This document shows, piece by piece, positions 8,367-17,622 of a stretch of 64,000 nucleotides of DNA. A program made the position numbers and the translations under genes. This DNA comes from Candidatus Rhabdochlamydia oedothoracis (GTDB lineage Bacteria > Chlamydiota > Chlamydiia > Chlamydiales > Rhabdochlamydiaceae), in the NCBI RefSeq assembly GCF_019453995.1, contig NZ_CP075587.1, positions 310,001 to 374,000 on the forward strand. Reading direction: 5' to 3'. How positions within the stretch are numbered: position 1 is the stretch's first letter; each line of letters begins with the position of its first letter. The notes under the pieces are model-generated. The model did not search any database. It was not told the origin of the DNA and worked only from the letters and a program-made list of their open reading frames with translations.

Positions 8367-9506
8367 GGCCCTTTCAACCTTGAAGTGCACAAAAAAGAAC
8401 ATATAAATACTTGAAAAAACATCTATTGTGCACCCGAGCATAGCATGTTTGTAGATAATCTCGTAAACACTTCTAGTGGAGTTTCGAAGTTGAGAGCCTT
8501 TCTAGGTCTGTTATTTAGTAAAGTTTCCACCCTTTCTATATCCTTGGAAGTCGTATCTAAAAAGCTTTGTGTTTTAGGAAAATATTGCCTAACTAGTCCG
8601 TTTGTATGCTCATTTAAGCCTCTTTCCCAAGAATGGTAGGGCGTTGCAAAGTAGAAGTCTGTCTCTAGCTCGAAACTAACCATTTGGTGATAGGCAAATT
8701 CTTTTCCGTTGTCTGCTGTTAATGTGTGTACAAAATCTTTGATAGGTTTAAGTTGTTCAATTAACGCTTGACTTACTTCCTCTGCAGTTTTATGAGAAAC
8801 TTTGGCGAGCTTAGTTAGCTTGGAAGTTCTTTCTACCATTGATACAATTACGCCTTTATGTCCTGCCCCTATGACTGTATCTAGTTCCCAGTCTCCTAAA
8901 CGAGTCTTTTTTTCTACAATACAAGGCCGTTGCTTAATATCTATACGACCAGGCATGTTCCCTCTTCCAGAAGCTCCCTTTCTCTGCTTGTTATATTTTT
9001 TCCCTCGATGACGGAGCTCTCTATAAAGCTGTCCTCCCTGTCGTTTATCTTTCCAGATATGATTATAGATGGTCTCATGACTAACATGTTCTTTACCATG
9101 TCTTTTAAGCCATCCGGATATTTGTATAGGGCTCCATTGCAACTTGATTTTTTCTTCAATACGGGTAACTATTTGAGGAGTCATTTTTTTATTGGGCTGA
9201 GAATTTTTTCTAAGAAATGCTTTTTCTTGAGCTTGCTGATGACGGTATCCTCGTTGCCCTTTATTTCTCTTAAGTTCCCTACTAATAGTGCTATGATGAA
9301 CTTTTAGAATGTTTGCTATTGAGCTAGATGTATCTCCTCTAGCTTTTAAAATATAAATCTGACATCTTTGGTCATAGGTTAGGTGATGGTAGCCTTTAGG
9401 CAAGGTCTCTCCTTGTGTTTGATTGTTAAAAATCACAATAGAGATTCTTTCATCGCCTGCCTATTCTTTTTTTAATTCTTCTGTGCACTTCAAACTTGAA
9501 AAGACT
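8367..9506 (-). mobile_element. IS30-family element, copy 1 (intact, 1140 bp)
   Basis: Ends are GGCCCTTTCAACCTTGAAGTG on the left and the complement of AGTCTTTTCAAGTTTGAAGTG on the right, an imperfect inverted repeat of about 24 bases. A 3-bp target duplication, CTC, flanks it at 8364-8366 and 9507-9509. The copy at 33330-34469 has exactly the same length. Confidence 0.9.
8423..9436 (-). CDS. IS30-family transposase
   Basis: The 337-residue transposase of the element above. An N-terminal helix-turn-helix (YDQRCQIYILKARG, then STISRELKRNKG) recognises the IS ends. A DDE catalytic domain follows, with D in GDWELDTVIG, D in LTADNGKEF and E in YHSWERGLNEHTNG. The start codon appears to be GTG at 9436. 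An identical protein is encoded at 33400-34413, which points to recent spread. Confidence 0.95.
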   Translation of the reverse strand: MIFNNQTQGETLPKGYHHLTYDQRCQIYILKARGDTSSSIANILKVHHSTISRELKRNKGQRGYRHQQAQEKAFLRKNSQPNKKMTPQIVTRIEEKIKLQWSPIQISGWLKRHGKEHVSHETIYNHIWKDKRQGGQLYRELRHRGKKYNKQRKGASGRGNMPGRIDIKQRPCIVEKKTRLGDWELDTVIGAGHKGVIVSMVERTSKLTKLAKVSHKTAEEVSQALIEQLKPIKDFVHTLTADNGKEFAYHQMVSFELETDFYFATPYHSWERGLNEHTNGLVRQYFPKTQSFLDTTSKDIERVETLLNNRPRKALNFETPLEVFTRLSTNMLCSGAQ

Positions 9507-9514
9507 CTCTTTTC

Positions 9515-9590
9515 AAAACCCATCAGTTCCAGATTATAAATTCCAGTGATTAGATTAAACCGAAACCTTTTTCACTTGGGTTTCGAGTAG
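9515..9590 (-). pseudogene. 3' remnant of an IS5-type (group 2) transposase
   Basis: The stretch around 9525-9580 matches, in reverse, the 3' end of the transposase fragments at 10525-10866 and 35574-35945 (the region coding for RKRFGLxFNLIAGIYN). Only a few dozen bases remain. Confidence 0.45.
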
Positions 9591-9721
9591 CTAAAATTTT
9601 CATTGGTTACGCGTTCTCTTGCAAGCTATTTAGTTATGCTTTTCTAGGATATGCATCATCTATTAGGTTTTGAGATTACATGGAAAGTTGTAAACTTGAA
9701 AAAGTGATATACATGCCATAA

Positions 9722-10024
9722 TTGCACACAAAAAAGGGATTGCTCCTTAAACGGAGTAGATTAAACTCTCCAATGAAAAGAACTTTTATCTGTGTGTTGA
9801 ATGAACAAGGGAAAATGATCCATGAAGGTTCAGAAAAAACAGATCCTGATTTACTAGCAGATTATATTTTCCAAAAGAGATTTTCAAGAAATCGTTTTAA
9901 GAGGTTTAATATAACATCTTCTTGCAAGATAGAGCAGGTTTTTCAGAAAAACCTAGTAACGTATTTTCACACAGGTTGTAGTTACGGTCTGAGTGAAAGC
10001 GCATGTTATCGAGCCTGCAGATAG
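9722..10024 (+). pseudogene. IS110-type transposase N-terminal fragment (tentative)
   Basis: An open frame of 100 codons whose middle (FICVLNEQGKMIHEGSEK) resembles the start of the IS110/IS1111 DEDD transposase, where a short strand pair is followed by a G-K-x-x-x-E-G turn. The downstream half is lost or frameshifted and no IS ends are visible. It lies within a patchwork of other IS fragments. The call rests on a short similarity only. Confidence 0.35.
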
Positions 10025-10103
10025 CTAGAAGACACATGGATTAAAAGCAAGAAGTTTTCACAGCCTGGGAAAAAAGCTCTTCTTAAGAGAGACATGGAAT
10101 ACG

Positions 10104-10536
10104 AAGTAATTCTTACAGTATCCTCGTTGTCCTTTATTTCTCTTAAGTTCCCTACTAATAGTGCTATGATGAACTTTTAGAATGGTTGCTATTGAGCTAG
10201 ATGTATCTTCTCTAGCTTGTAAAATATAAATCTGACATCTTTGGTCATAGGTTAGGTGATGGTAGCCTTTAGGCAAGGTCTCTTTTTGTGTTTGATTAGA
10301 TCTCTTGCATAACCAATAAGCAATCTAAAATTTTAAAGTATTTTAATCCAGGAGATATGATTGTTTGAGCGATATAGCTGGAAATGCTTTTGTTAAGATT
10401 AGGAATCTATAAATGAAAGCTTTAAAATAAGGGGTTATGCAAGAAATCTATTGTTAAAAATCACAATAGAGATTCTTTCATCTCCTGCCTATTCTTTTTT
10501 TTAATTCTTCTGTGCATTTCAAACTTGAAAAGACTT
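10104..10536 (-). pseudogene. Truncated IS30 copy interrupted by a MITE
   Basis: Two blocks, about 10104-10297 and 10450-10536, align with the 5' third of the IS30 element including the AAAAGACT terminus at 10530-10536. The block has several point differences from the intact copies, so it is an older insertion. The 152-bp MITE splits it at the sequence that reads GATTGTTAAA in intact copies. The rest of the transposase gene is absent. Confidence 0.8.
10298..10449 (-). repeat. 152-bp MITE, copy 2
   Basis: Reverse-oriented copy of the element at 1625-1775. It is flanked by ATT on both sides (10295-10297 and 10450-10452), while the intact IS30 copies carry a single ATT at this place. This gives a direct empty site and shows a 3-bp target duplication (AAT in the element's orientation). 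Confidence 0.88.
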
Positions 10537-10866
10537 GGCAAAAAACATGATGTTAGACTGTTTAAAGAGAGTAGGGTACGGAGGACAGATCAACGTTGTG
10601 GTATGACCGACAGTGGTTATACAGGCATAAAAAAGATTCAAAAAAACTCAAGACTTCCAAAAAAATCCAGTAAGAAGAAGCCGTTAACAAAAGAAGAGAA
10701 AAAGCAGAATCAAGAGATTTCCTCTGAGCGAGTTGTTAATGAAAACGTGATTGGCAGTCTAAAAAGATGTAAAATTTTAAGTGGCAAATATAGGAACAGA
10801 AGAAAAAGGTTTGGTTTACGGTTTAATCTTATTGCTGGAATCTACAATTATGAAATTTTTATTTAA
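10537..10866 (+). pseudogene. IS5-family (group 2) transposase C-terminal fragment
   Basis: Codes for the last part of a DDE transposase: HDVRLFKESRV, then TDSGYTG carrying the second catalytic Asp, then SSERVVNENVIGSLKRCKIL with the catalytic Glu, and the terminal RNRRKRFGLRFNLIAGIYN. It is clearly related to 35574-35945. The first half is gone, cut off where the IS30 remnant ends, so it is non-functional. Confidence 0.75.
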
Positions 10867-10948
10867 CTACGCAAAAGGTCTTTTTTAAAAAGTGAAACTA
10901 TTATTAAAAACAAAATCTAGTAAAATCAGCTGGTTTTAGAGGATTTAT

Positions 10949-11704
10949 ATGTTGCGTAAAAAATCAGGTGAGATCGAATGGCTAGAATTTGAACTTTTAC
11001 AAGAGGTTCCCCATCTTAAATCGGGAGTTTTTTTAAGACATGGAGGAATCAGCCAAGGTCCTTTTACATCGCTTAATTTGGGAGCAAATACGGGCGAACA
11101 TGTAACTTATCATCGCAAGCAAGTGCAGCAGCTATTTAATTTTAAAGAAATAGTGACGGGGAACCAAGTGCATGGAGTTCATGCTGAATGGATACAATCA
11201 TTTAAGCAGGATGTAGGAAATTGTGATATTTTACTAACCGATTTGTCTGAGATCGGCTTATTAATTACTCACGCAGATTGTCAGGCTGCAATTTTTTATG
11301 ATCCCTTACGAAAGGCAATAGCCAATACACATGCAGGTTGGAGAGGAAATGTGGCTAATGTATATCGTGAAACAGTAAGAGCTATGCATAAAGCCTTTGG
11401 TTCTAATCCCGCTGATTTACTGGTTTGCATTTCGCCAAGCCTTGGCCCAAAACACGCAGAGTTTAAAAACTATAAGAAGGAATTTACCCCTGATTTCTGG
11501 AAATACCAAGTAACACCGTTTCATTTTGATTTATGGGCTATTGCTAAAGATCAATTAGAGGAAGCAGGGGTGTTACTTTCTCATATTGAGATTGCAAGCA
11601 TGTGTACATATTGCAACGCAGAGGATTTTTATTCCTATCGCCGAGATCAAATAACAGGAAGAAATGGGACAATCATTGGCTTTACTGAGAAGGCATTTGA
11701 TTAA
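10949..11704 (+). CDS. pgeF: PgeF/YfiH laccase-domain protein
   Basis: A 251-residue member of the multicopper-oxidase-like YfiH family, known for purine nucleoside phosphorylase/deaminase activity and as a polyphenol oxidase-like enzyme. It carries the family signatures: FTSLNLGANTGEH near 42, VTGNQVHG near 68, ITHADCQAAIFYDP near 108 with the metal-binding Cys, and NTHAGWRGNV near 130 with the metal-binding His. The CTYCN near residue 221 is also typical. It converges with, and overlaps by 23 bases, the hydrolase gene downstream. Confident assignment; the physiological substrate is inferred. Confidence 0.88.
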   Translation: MLRKKSGEIEWLEFELLQEVPHLKSGVFLRHGGISQGPFTSLNLGANTGEHVTYHRKQVQQLFNFKEIVTGNQVHGVHAEWIQSFKQDVGNCDILLTDLSEIGLLITHADCQAAIFYDPLRKAIANTHAGWRGNVANVYRETVRAMHKAFGSNPADLLVCISPSLGPKHAEFKNYKKEFTPDFWKYQVTPFHFDLWAIAKDQLEEAGVLLSHIEIASMCTYCNAEDFYSYRRDQITGRNGTIIGFTEKAFD

Positions 11705-12746
11705 AAAATAGAACGGCTTCTTTAGCAAGGCTTTCTTGGATTTTTTTGCGATCTACTCCTTGAGGGTCTTCATAGAATTTAGGATGTAAAAACCGCTTAC
11801 CAACACTTGTGGCTCTATTGAGAAAAGTATAGTGATTAGCATTTCCTTTAAGAATTTTGAGCGACACGCGGTTCATGATTTTAGCAAACCACTTTGCATT
11901 CTGTTCTAGAGGTGCAATTTCATCTTGTTTTGATGCTACGATATAAAATGGAGGTTGAATCTTTTTTAAACTTTGCTCTGTAAACATCCATCCTAAAGCA
12001 GGGGCCATTACAAAAAAAGCAGAGATGCGTTGATCATGGAAAGATTGGAATACTTGCTTAAAATCCGTTTCCTTTAGCTTATCTAGGTAAACAGTTTTAC
12101 CTAATTGTTGGTTACAGATTTGTTGAAATGTGCTTTGCTCAATTTCCTTTACACAAGCTCCAGCTATCCATAAACCTGTGGTTGCACCTAATGAATACCC
12201 ACTAAATCCAATCCGATTTTGGTTAACACGATCTTGAAATAAACTATTATGTAAAATTTGATCGATAACAAAAGAGACATCTTTAGGCCTTTCCCAAGTT
12301 TTAATATAGAACTCTGGAATTTTATTATTCCAAGTATTGCCATAGTGATCCATAGAAGCTACGATATACCCATTAGCAGCTAATACTTCAGCAAGCCATG
12401 CAATATTAAAACGATCTCCACCATGGCCATGCGAGAGAACAACCAGAGGATAGGTTTGTTTTTGATTACTTAACACAGCATCTCTTGCTTCTCCACAACG
12501 CACCCACATACCTAAAGGATTGATAGATGGTGTTTCTGGATCAATAGGATACCATATTTCTGTAACAACAGGGCGTTTGCGCTCTACATCGTAAAAATGC
12601 AGGGTAGTAATCCCTGTTTTTTGAGGATGAAGGATAACCTTAGTAAAATATTGACTTAAGTATATTTTTTGACTTAAAGGCCATAGCACAAGCAGAAAAG
12701 CTGCTAGATAAAGAATCCAGTTAGTTTTCTTTTTACGCATTTTCAA
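11682..12746 (-). CDS. PAF-acetylhydrolase-like alpha/beta hydrolase, membrane-anchored
   Basis: A 354-residue serine hydrolase. An N-terminal basic stretch and one hydrophobic helix (residues 7-25) act as an anchor or uncleaved signal. The alpha/beta core shows VVLSHGHGGDRF near 102 (oxyanion region), the nucleophile elbow GYSLG near 183, DEIAP near 290 for the acid, and NANHYTF near 318 for the catalytic His. The layout resembles platelet-activating factor acetylhydrolases and related lipid esterases. Substrate unknown; a role on host or bacterial phospholipids is inference. Confidence 0.72.
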   Translation of the reverse strand: MKMRKKKTNWILYLAAFLLVLWPLSQKIYLSQYFTKVILHPQKTGITTLHFYDVERKRPVVTEIWYPIDPETPSINPLGMWVRCGEARDAVLSNQKQTYPLVVLSHGHGGDRFNIAWLAEVLAANGYIVASMDHYGNTWNNKIPEFYIKTWERPKDVSFVIDQILHNSLFQDRVNQNRIGFSGYSLGATTGLWIAGACVKEIEQSTFQQICNQQLGKTVYLDKLKETDFKQVFQSFHDQRISAFFVMAPALGWMFTEQSLKKIQPPFYIVASKQDEIAPLEQNAKWFAKIMNRVSLKILKGNANHYTFLNRATSVGKRFLHPKFYEDPQGVDRKKIQESLAKEAVLFFNQMPSQ

Positions 12747-13072
12747 GTTAAAACCTGTTTTTTTAGGTAGTATCTATTTTTTTTGATAAGAAATTTTTTA
12801 CTAAAAAGGAAGCTCTTTTTTTATTCTTACGAAAGCATACCGCATAGGAAATAATCGTGGCATAAAATTCTTTGCTGAGCTGATTTCTTTTATTTTTAAA
12901 ACATCAAGGATGTTATTTGGAAATATTTCTTTCAGCTTCTGTTAATATTCCTATTGCTTTGAGATTTTTAGCTTCATTAGCGTTCAAAGAGAAGTTTTAC
13001 CTTTGCGATAATTAACTTTTGCTTATACTCCGACCTTAACTCCAGCATCGAGTAAAGCATTTAAGATGTTTA
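12747..13072. other. Intergenic region without a clear gene
   Basis: A 326-base AT-rich stretch between the hydrolase start and an IS5 fragment. Short open pieces on the minus strand (around 12900-13060) look like debris of a lost gene but are too short and broken to name. The hydrolase promoter should lie near 12750-12830. Confidence 0.4.
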
Positions 13073-13191
13073 GAGCCTGTTTAAAATCTTCTCATTAAGG
13101 TATAATGATAGTTTTCATAAAACCTTTGGAGGTAGTTATGACCCGCTCTTATCCAAGCGATCTTTCTCGTAAACAATTTAGCAAAATCCAT
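13073..13191 (+). mobile_element. IS5-type (group 1) left-end fragment
   Basis: The first 119 bases of the IS5-type element (starting GAGCCTGTTTAAAATCTTC), including the ATG and first codons of its transposase (MTRSYPSD). It is cut by IS30 copy 2 at 13192; the rest does not resume in the same orientation on the other side. Confidence 0.85.
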
Positions 13192-13770
13192 GGCCCTTTC
13201 AACCTTGAAGTGCACAAAAAAGAACATATAAATACTTGAAAAAACATCTATTGTGCACCCGAGCATAGCATGTTTGTAGATAATCTCGTAAACACTTCTA
13301 GTGGAGTTTCGAAGTTGAGAGCCTTTCTAGGTCTGTTATTTAGTAAAGTTTCCACCCTTTCTATATCCTTGGAAGTCGTATCTAAAAAGCTTTGTGTTTT
13401 AGGAAAATATTGCCTAACTAGTCCGTTTGTATGCTCATTTAAGCCTCTTTCCCAAGAATGGTAGGGCGTTGCAAAGTAGAAGTCTGTCTCTAGCTCGAAA
13501 CTAACCATTTGGTGATAGGCAAATTCTTTTCCGTTGTCTGCTGTTAATGTGTGTACAAAATCTTTGATAGGTTTAAGTTGTTCAATTAACGCTTGACTTA
13601 CTTCCTCTGCAGTTTTATGAGAAACTTTGGCGAGCTTAGTTAGCTTGGAAGTTCTTTCTACCATTGATACAATTACGCCTTTATGTCCTGCCCCTATGAC
13701 TGTATCTAGTTCCCAGTCTCCTAAACGAGTCTTTTTTTCTACAATACAAGGCCGTTGCTTAATATCTATA

Positions 13771-14876
13771 CTAGTGCCGATTCAAACGGCTAGCTTAATG
13801 GGATTTAAGTCAACGACTTGAAACTTGTCGTTTATCCTACATTTCAAAATATCTGTTATTTTCGGTATCTCTTCTAAGAAGAATCCTCTAATTGCCTGAA
13901 AAAAAGTCACCGACGTTTCGTAATATCGATTGTATACCGTCTTTTCCTTTAAGATCTTCCACAAGCGTTCAATAGGATTCAAATTCGGCGAATAAGGAGG
14001 GAGATAGTGCACTTTAATCCTAGAAGACATCAGAAAACTCTTCTAGTTTCTTCTTATTTTTGTTTGATCTTGCATTATCCAAATTACATGAATAATTCGA
14101 GCCTCTGTCTGTTTTTCTAGCTTCTTGAAAAAATCGAGCATTGCATCGGCATCAACTGTCTTATATTCCTCTGTAAAATCTTCATTCGTCAGGCAAAGAG
14201 CTCCAGCAAAATGCAATCGCAATTGTTTCCCGGATGTCTGCAAAGTCTTTTGAACGCCTTTTTTGATCCATCCACATACGGCTTGGGACTGATGTTCAGG
14301 ATGCACAGCATCTATGAAATAGATCTCTTCATCAGGGTTTAAGGTCTCCTTTAAAGCCCTATATTGTTCTATGAAAATTCGTTGTTTTTCAGGAGCTAAT
14401 TTCCCAGGAATCTTTTTAGGACGTTTATAAACAAATCCGTGCTGTATGAGCCAATCTGTCATGCCACTTCGGGAATATTTTATCCCATATTGCTCATGCA
14501 CATAAGCTATGATCCCTTTGACTTTAAGATAGGTCTTTTCATGTAGGTGTTTTAGTAGAGACTCTTTTTGGTCTTGTGAAAGTTTTGATTTGCTACCGCC
14601 TCGAGGGCTACTTCCAGTTTTATTTTCGGAATCATATTCTCTGAGGTATTTCTGAACAGTGATAGGGCTTATCCGGAGTGTTTTAGCAAGATTTTTTGTT
14701 GAGATACCCTCATCATAGCCCAAAATTACACAAAGCCTATTCCGTTCAGAATAGTCTTTTGGATGCTTTAACTTGTGTTCTAAGTCAGCTCTCTGGCTAG
14801 GGATCAGTTTTTTCATACTCAATAGCTTAACACAAAACAAAATATTTTTCTATACGATTGAATCGGAACCACTATA
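13771..14876 (-). mobile_element. IS630-family element, copy A (damaged transposase)
   Basis: Flanked by TA on both sides (13769-13770, 14877-14878). The ends are CTAGTGCCGATTCAAACGG and the complement of TATAGTGGTTCCGATTCAATC. It is the same length as copy B, but its transposase frame is broken by a cluster of small indels between about 14027 and 14195 that sum to zero. The open pieces are 13782-14030 and 14043-14816. Confidence 0.88.
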
Positions 14877-14878
14877 TA

Positions 14879-15984
14879 CTAGTGCCGATTCAAACGGCTA
14901 GCTTAATGGGATTTAAGTCAACGACTTGAAACTTGTCGTTTATCCTACATTTCAAAATATCTGTTATTTTCGGTATCTCTTCTAAGAAGAATCCTCTAAT
15001 TGCCTGAAAAAAAGTCACCGACGTTTCGTAATATCGATTGTATACCTTCTTTTCCTTTAAGATCTTCCACAAGCGTTCAATAGGATTCAAATTCGGCGAA
15101 TAAGGAGGGAGATAGTGCACTTTAATCCTAGAAGACATCAGAAACTCTTCTAGTTTCTTATTTTTGTTTGATCTTGCATTATCCAAAATTACATGAATAA
15201 TTCGAGCCTCTGTCTGTTTTTCTAGCTTCTTGAAAAAATCGAGCATTGCATCGGCATCAACTGTCTTATATTCCTCTGTAAAAATCTTCATTCCTGTCAG
15301 GCAAAGAGCTCCAGCAAAATGCAATCGCAATTGTTTCCCGGATGTCTGCAAAGTCTTTTGAACGCCTTTTTTGATCCATCCACATACGGCTTGGGACTGA
15401 TGTTCAGGATGCACAGCATCTATGAAATAGATCTCTTCATCAGGGTTTAAGGTCTCCTTTAAAGCCCTATATTGTTCTATGAAAATTCGTTGTTTTTCAG
15501 GATCTAATTTCCCAGGAATCTTTTTAGGACGTTTATAAACAAATCCGTGCTGTATGAGCCAATCTGTCATGCCACTTCGGGAATATTTTATCCCATATTG
15601 CTCATGCACATAAGCTATGATCCCTTTGACTTTAAGATAGGTCTTTTCCTGTAGGTGTTTTAGTAGAGACTCTTTTTGGTCTTGTGAAAGTTTTGATTTG
15701 CTACCGCCTCGAGGGCTACTTCCAGTTTTATTTTCGGAATCATATTCTCTGAGGTATTTCTGAACAGTGATAGGGCTTATCCGGAGTGTTTTAGCAAGAT
15801 TTTTTGTTGAGATACCCTCATCATAGCCCAAAATTACACAAAGCCTATTCCGTTCAGAATAGTCTTTTGGATGCTTTAACTTGTGTTCTAAGTCAGCTCT
15901 CTGGCTAGGGATCAGTTTTTTCATACTCAATAGCTTAACACAAAACAAAATATTTTTCTATACGATTGAATCGGAACCACTATA
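14879..15984 (-). mobile_element. IS630-family element, copy B (intact)
   Basis: Abuts copy A with a single shared TA at 14877-14878 and is followed by TA at 15985-15986, then the resumed IS30 sequence. It carries the undamaged transposase gene. Direct tandem arrangement of two full elements. Confidence 0.9.
14890..15924 (-). CDS. IS630-family transposase
   Basis: A 344-residue Tc1/mariner-type transposase. The N-terminal helix-turn-helix (STKNLAKTLRISPITVQKYL) is followed by a winged-helix region. The DDE triad sits in YFIDAVHPEHQ (D), VILDNARSN (D) and LPPYSPNLNPIERLW (E). ATG 15924 (MKKLIPSQ) is chosen; an in-frame ATG at 15948 is an alternative within the terminal region. The target is TA, as seen from its flanks. 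Confidence 0.93.
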   Translation of the reverse strand: MKKLIPSQRADLEHKLKHPKDYSERNRLCVILGYDEGISTKNLAKTLRISPITVQKYLREYDSENKTGSSPRGGSKSKLSQDQKESLLKHLQEKTYLKVKGIIAYVHEQYGIKYSRSGMTDWLIQHGFVYKRPKKIPGKLDPEKQRIFIEQYRALKETLNPDEEIYFIDAVHPEHQSQAVCGWIKKGVQKTLQTSGKQLRLHFAGALCLTGMKIFTEEYKTVDADAMLDFFKKLEKQTEARIIHVILDNARSNKNKKLEEFLMSSRIKVHYLPPYSPNLNPIERLWKILKEKKVYNRYYETSVTFFQAIRGFFLEEIPKITDILKCRINDKFQVVDLNPIKLAV

Positions 15985-16547
15985 TACGACCAGGCATGTT
16001 CCCTCTTCCAGAAGCTCCCTTTCTCTGCTTGTTATATTTTTTCCCTCGATGACGGAGCTCTCTATAAAGCTGTCCTCCCTGTCGTTTATCTTTCCAGATA
16101 TGATTATAGATGGTCTCATGACTAACATGTTCTTTACCATGTCTTTTAAGCCATCCGGATATTTGTATAGGGCTCCATTGCAACTTGATTTTTTCTTCAA
16201 TACGGGTAACTATTTGAGGAGTCATTTTTTTATTGGGCTGAGAATTTTTTCTAAGAAATGCTTTTTCTTGAGCTTGCTGATGACGGTATCCTCGTTGCCC
16301 TTTATTTCTCTTAAGTTCCCTACTAATAGTGCTATGATGAACTTTTAGAATGTTTGCTATTGAGCTAGATGTATCTCCTCTAGCTTTTAAAATATAAATC
16401 TGACATCTTTGGTCATAGGTTAGGTGATGGTAGCCTTTAGGCAAGGTCTCTCCTTGTGTTTGATTGTTAAAAATCACAATAGAGATTCTTTCATCGCCTG
16501 CCTATTCTTTTTTTAATTCTTCTGTGCACTTCAAACTTGAAAAGACT

Positions 16548-16735
16548 AGATTTAAAAGAAGCTAAAGACTCTGTCTTAAAAAAACAACAAAACGAAAACG
16601 AGTGTTTGGAGTTTCTTATTAATCATCCTAAGTGGAATGAAGCTCTTTCTGCTAATTACCGAGAAGAATATCAAGCTATCTTGGATGGAAGAGAAGAAGC
16701 TGCTGAACAAGAAGTTCCAGATAGTGTATGAAAGC
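16548..16735 (+). pseudogene. C-terminal remnant of an unrecognised gene
   Basis: About 60 codons of open frame directly after the IS30 end (LKEAKDSVLKKQQNENECLE, later YREEYQAILDGREEA), ending in TGA near 16731. The composition is that of a real acidic helical protein, but the 5' part is missing. It was probably truncated by the IS30 insertion. No family assigned. Confidence 0.35.
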
Positions 16736-16817
16736 GATTCATCGTAAAAATAGACCACACCTATTCCTTCCATGACTTGGAAAATCCATCTTAAAGTAGG
16801 GTTTGTCTCTTCCTTTA

Positions 16818-17217
16818 AGCTAGCCGTTTGAATTGGCACTACTATATACACCCATTTCTGTCAGTGATATTAGCTGTGGTAATGTGAATCGCATGAGGAA
16901 GCCCTTGGGTATCGACTGCTATATGTCTTTTTATTCCTGATATTTTTTTCCCTGCATCATATCCTTTCTTTTCCGCTGTATCAGTATTTTTAACACTTTG
17001 AGCATCAATAATTACAAAGCTTGTTTTCTCTTTCCGACCACTGCTTTTTCTGACCTCGCCAACCAATTTTTTTTAAAACTATTTCAAGAATACTCTTAGA
17101 ATTTTTATCATCATTGTTTACGAGAAATATCGCTTGGATAAGAGCGGGTCATAACTACCTCCAAAGGTTTTATGAAAACTATCATTATACCTTAATGAGA
17201 AGATTTTAAACAGGCTC
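16818..17217 (-). mobile_element. Deleted IS5-type (group 1) copy with an IS630 end stub
   Basis: An IS630 left-end stub (about 16818-16845, complement of AGTGCCAATTCAAACGGC) abuts an IS5-type copy that runs 16846-17217 and ends in AACAGGCTC. The IS5 part keeps a piece of the DDE domain (TSFVIIDAQSVKNTD, KRHIAVDTQGLPHAI) but lacks its 3' third and has an internal deletion near 17112. Not functional. Confidence 0.8.
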
Positions 17218-17218
17218 T

Positions 17219-17620
17219 AAGATCTTAAAAAACGCCTTTTATTTTGCAAGCAAAATATCGGCTCGGAGAGCTTATGAAGAATTAAGAGAATTTATATTCC
17301 CCTTGTGTGCAATTAGAGAACCATAGGATAAGAAATAAACTTCTTCTTAAGGGGTTTTTCACTTTTTGTTTCAGGCAGACGACTTATCCCGTGCCTTTGT
17401 AAGCATCGATGAAGGGTAGATCTTGTAAGGTTAAGGAATAGTGGACTGTAGAGTATACAAACAATCATCCAAGGAAAGAAGGGTATGCTTGCTAAAAGCA
17501 ATAATTATAGCCTCTTCTTCATTGCTTAGGATAGTGGAATGAATCTTTTTAGGCCCCATAGGAGCATCGTGCTGAAACCCTCTCTTCCTCACTTAAGAAC
17601 AGTTTTAGGGTTGAAACTCA
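17219..17620 (-). pseudogene. IS481-type transposase debris
   Basis: A frame at 17313-17501 contains RSTLHRCLQRHGISRLP, a typical IS481-family integrase-like segment, preceded and followed by out-of-frame or missing sequence. On the + strand, 17222-17325 also carries a short open stretch (AFYFASKISARRAYEELREF) that may be the tail of another lost gene. Confidence 0.5.
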
Positions 17621-17622
17621 AC

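Larger units (their letters stand above)
13192..16547 (-). mobile_element. IS30-family element, copy 2, split by two IS630 elements
   Basis: The left end GGCCCTTTC lies at 13192 and the right end AAAAGACT at 16547. Two 1106-bp IS630 copies plus duplicated TA dinucleotides account for exactly 2216 bases; removing them restores an 1140-bp IS30. The 3' half of the transposase gene is at 13248-13766 and the 5' half at 15987-16477. The gene is therefore disrupted. Confidence 0.9.

Noticed and set aside
8802-9307. Plus-strand open frames over the IS30 transposase (also in the other copies)
   Set aside because: They lie opposite a clear transposase reading frame and repeat with each copy; their translations look like antisense of that gene.
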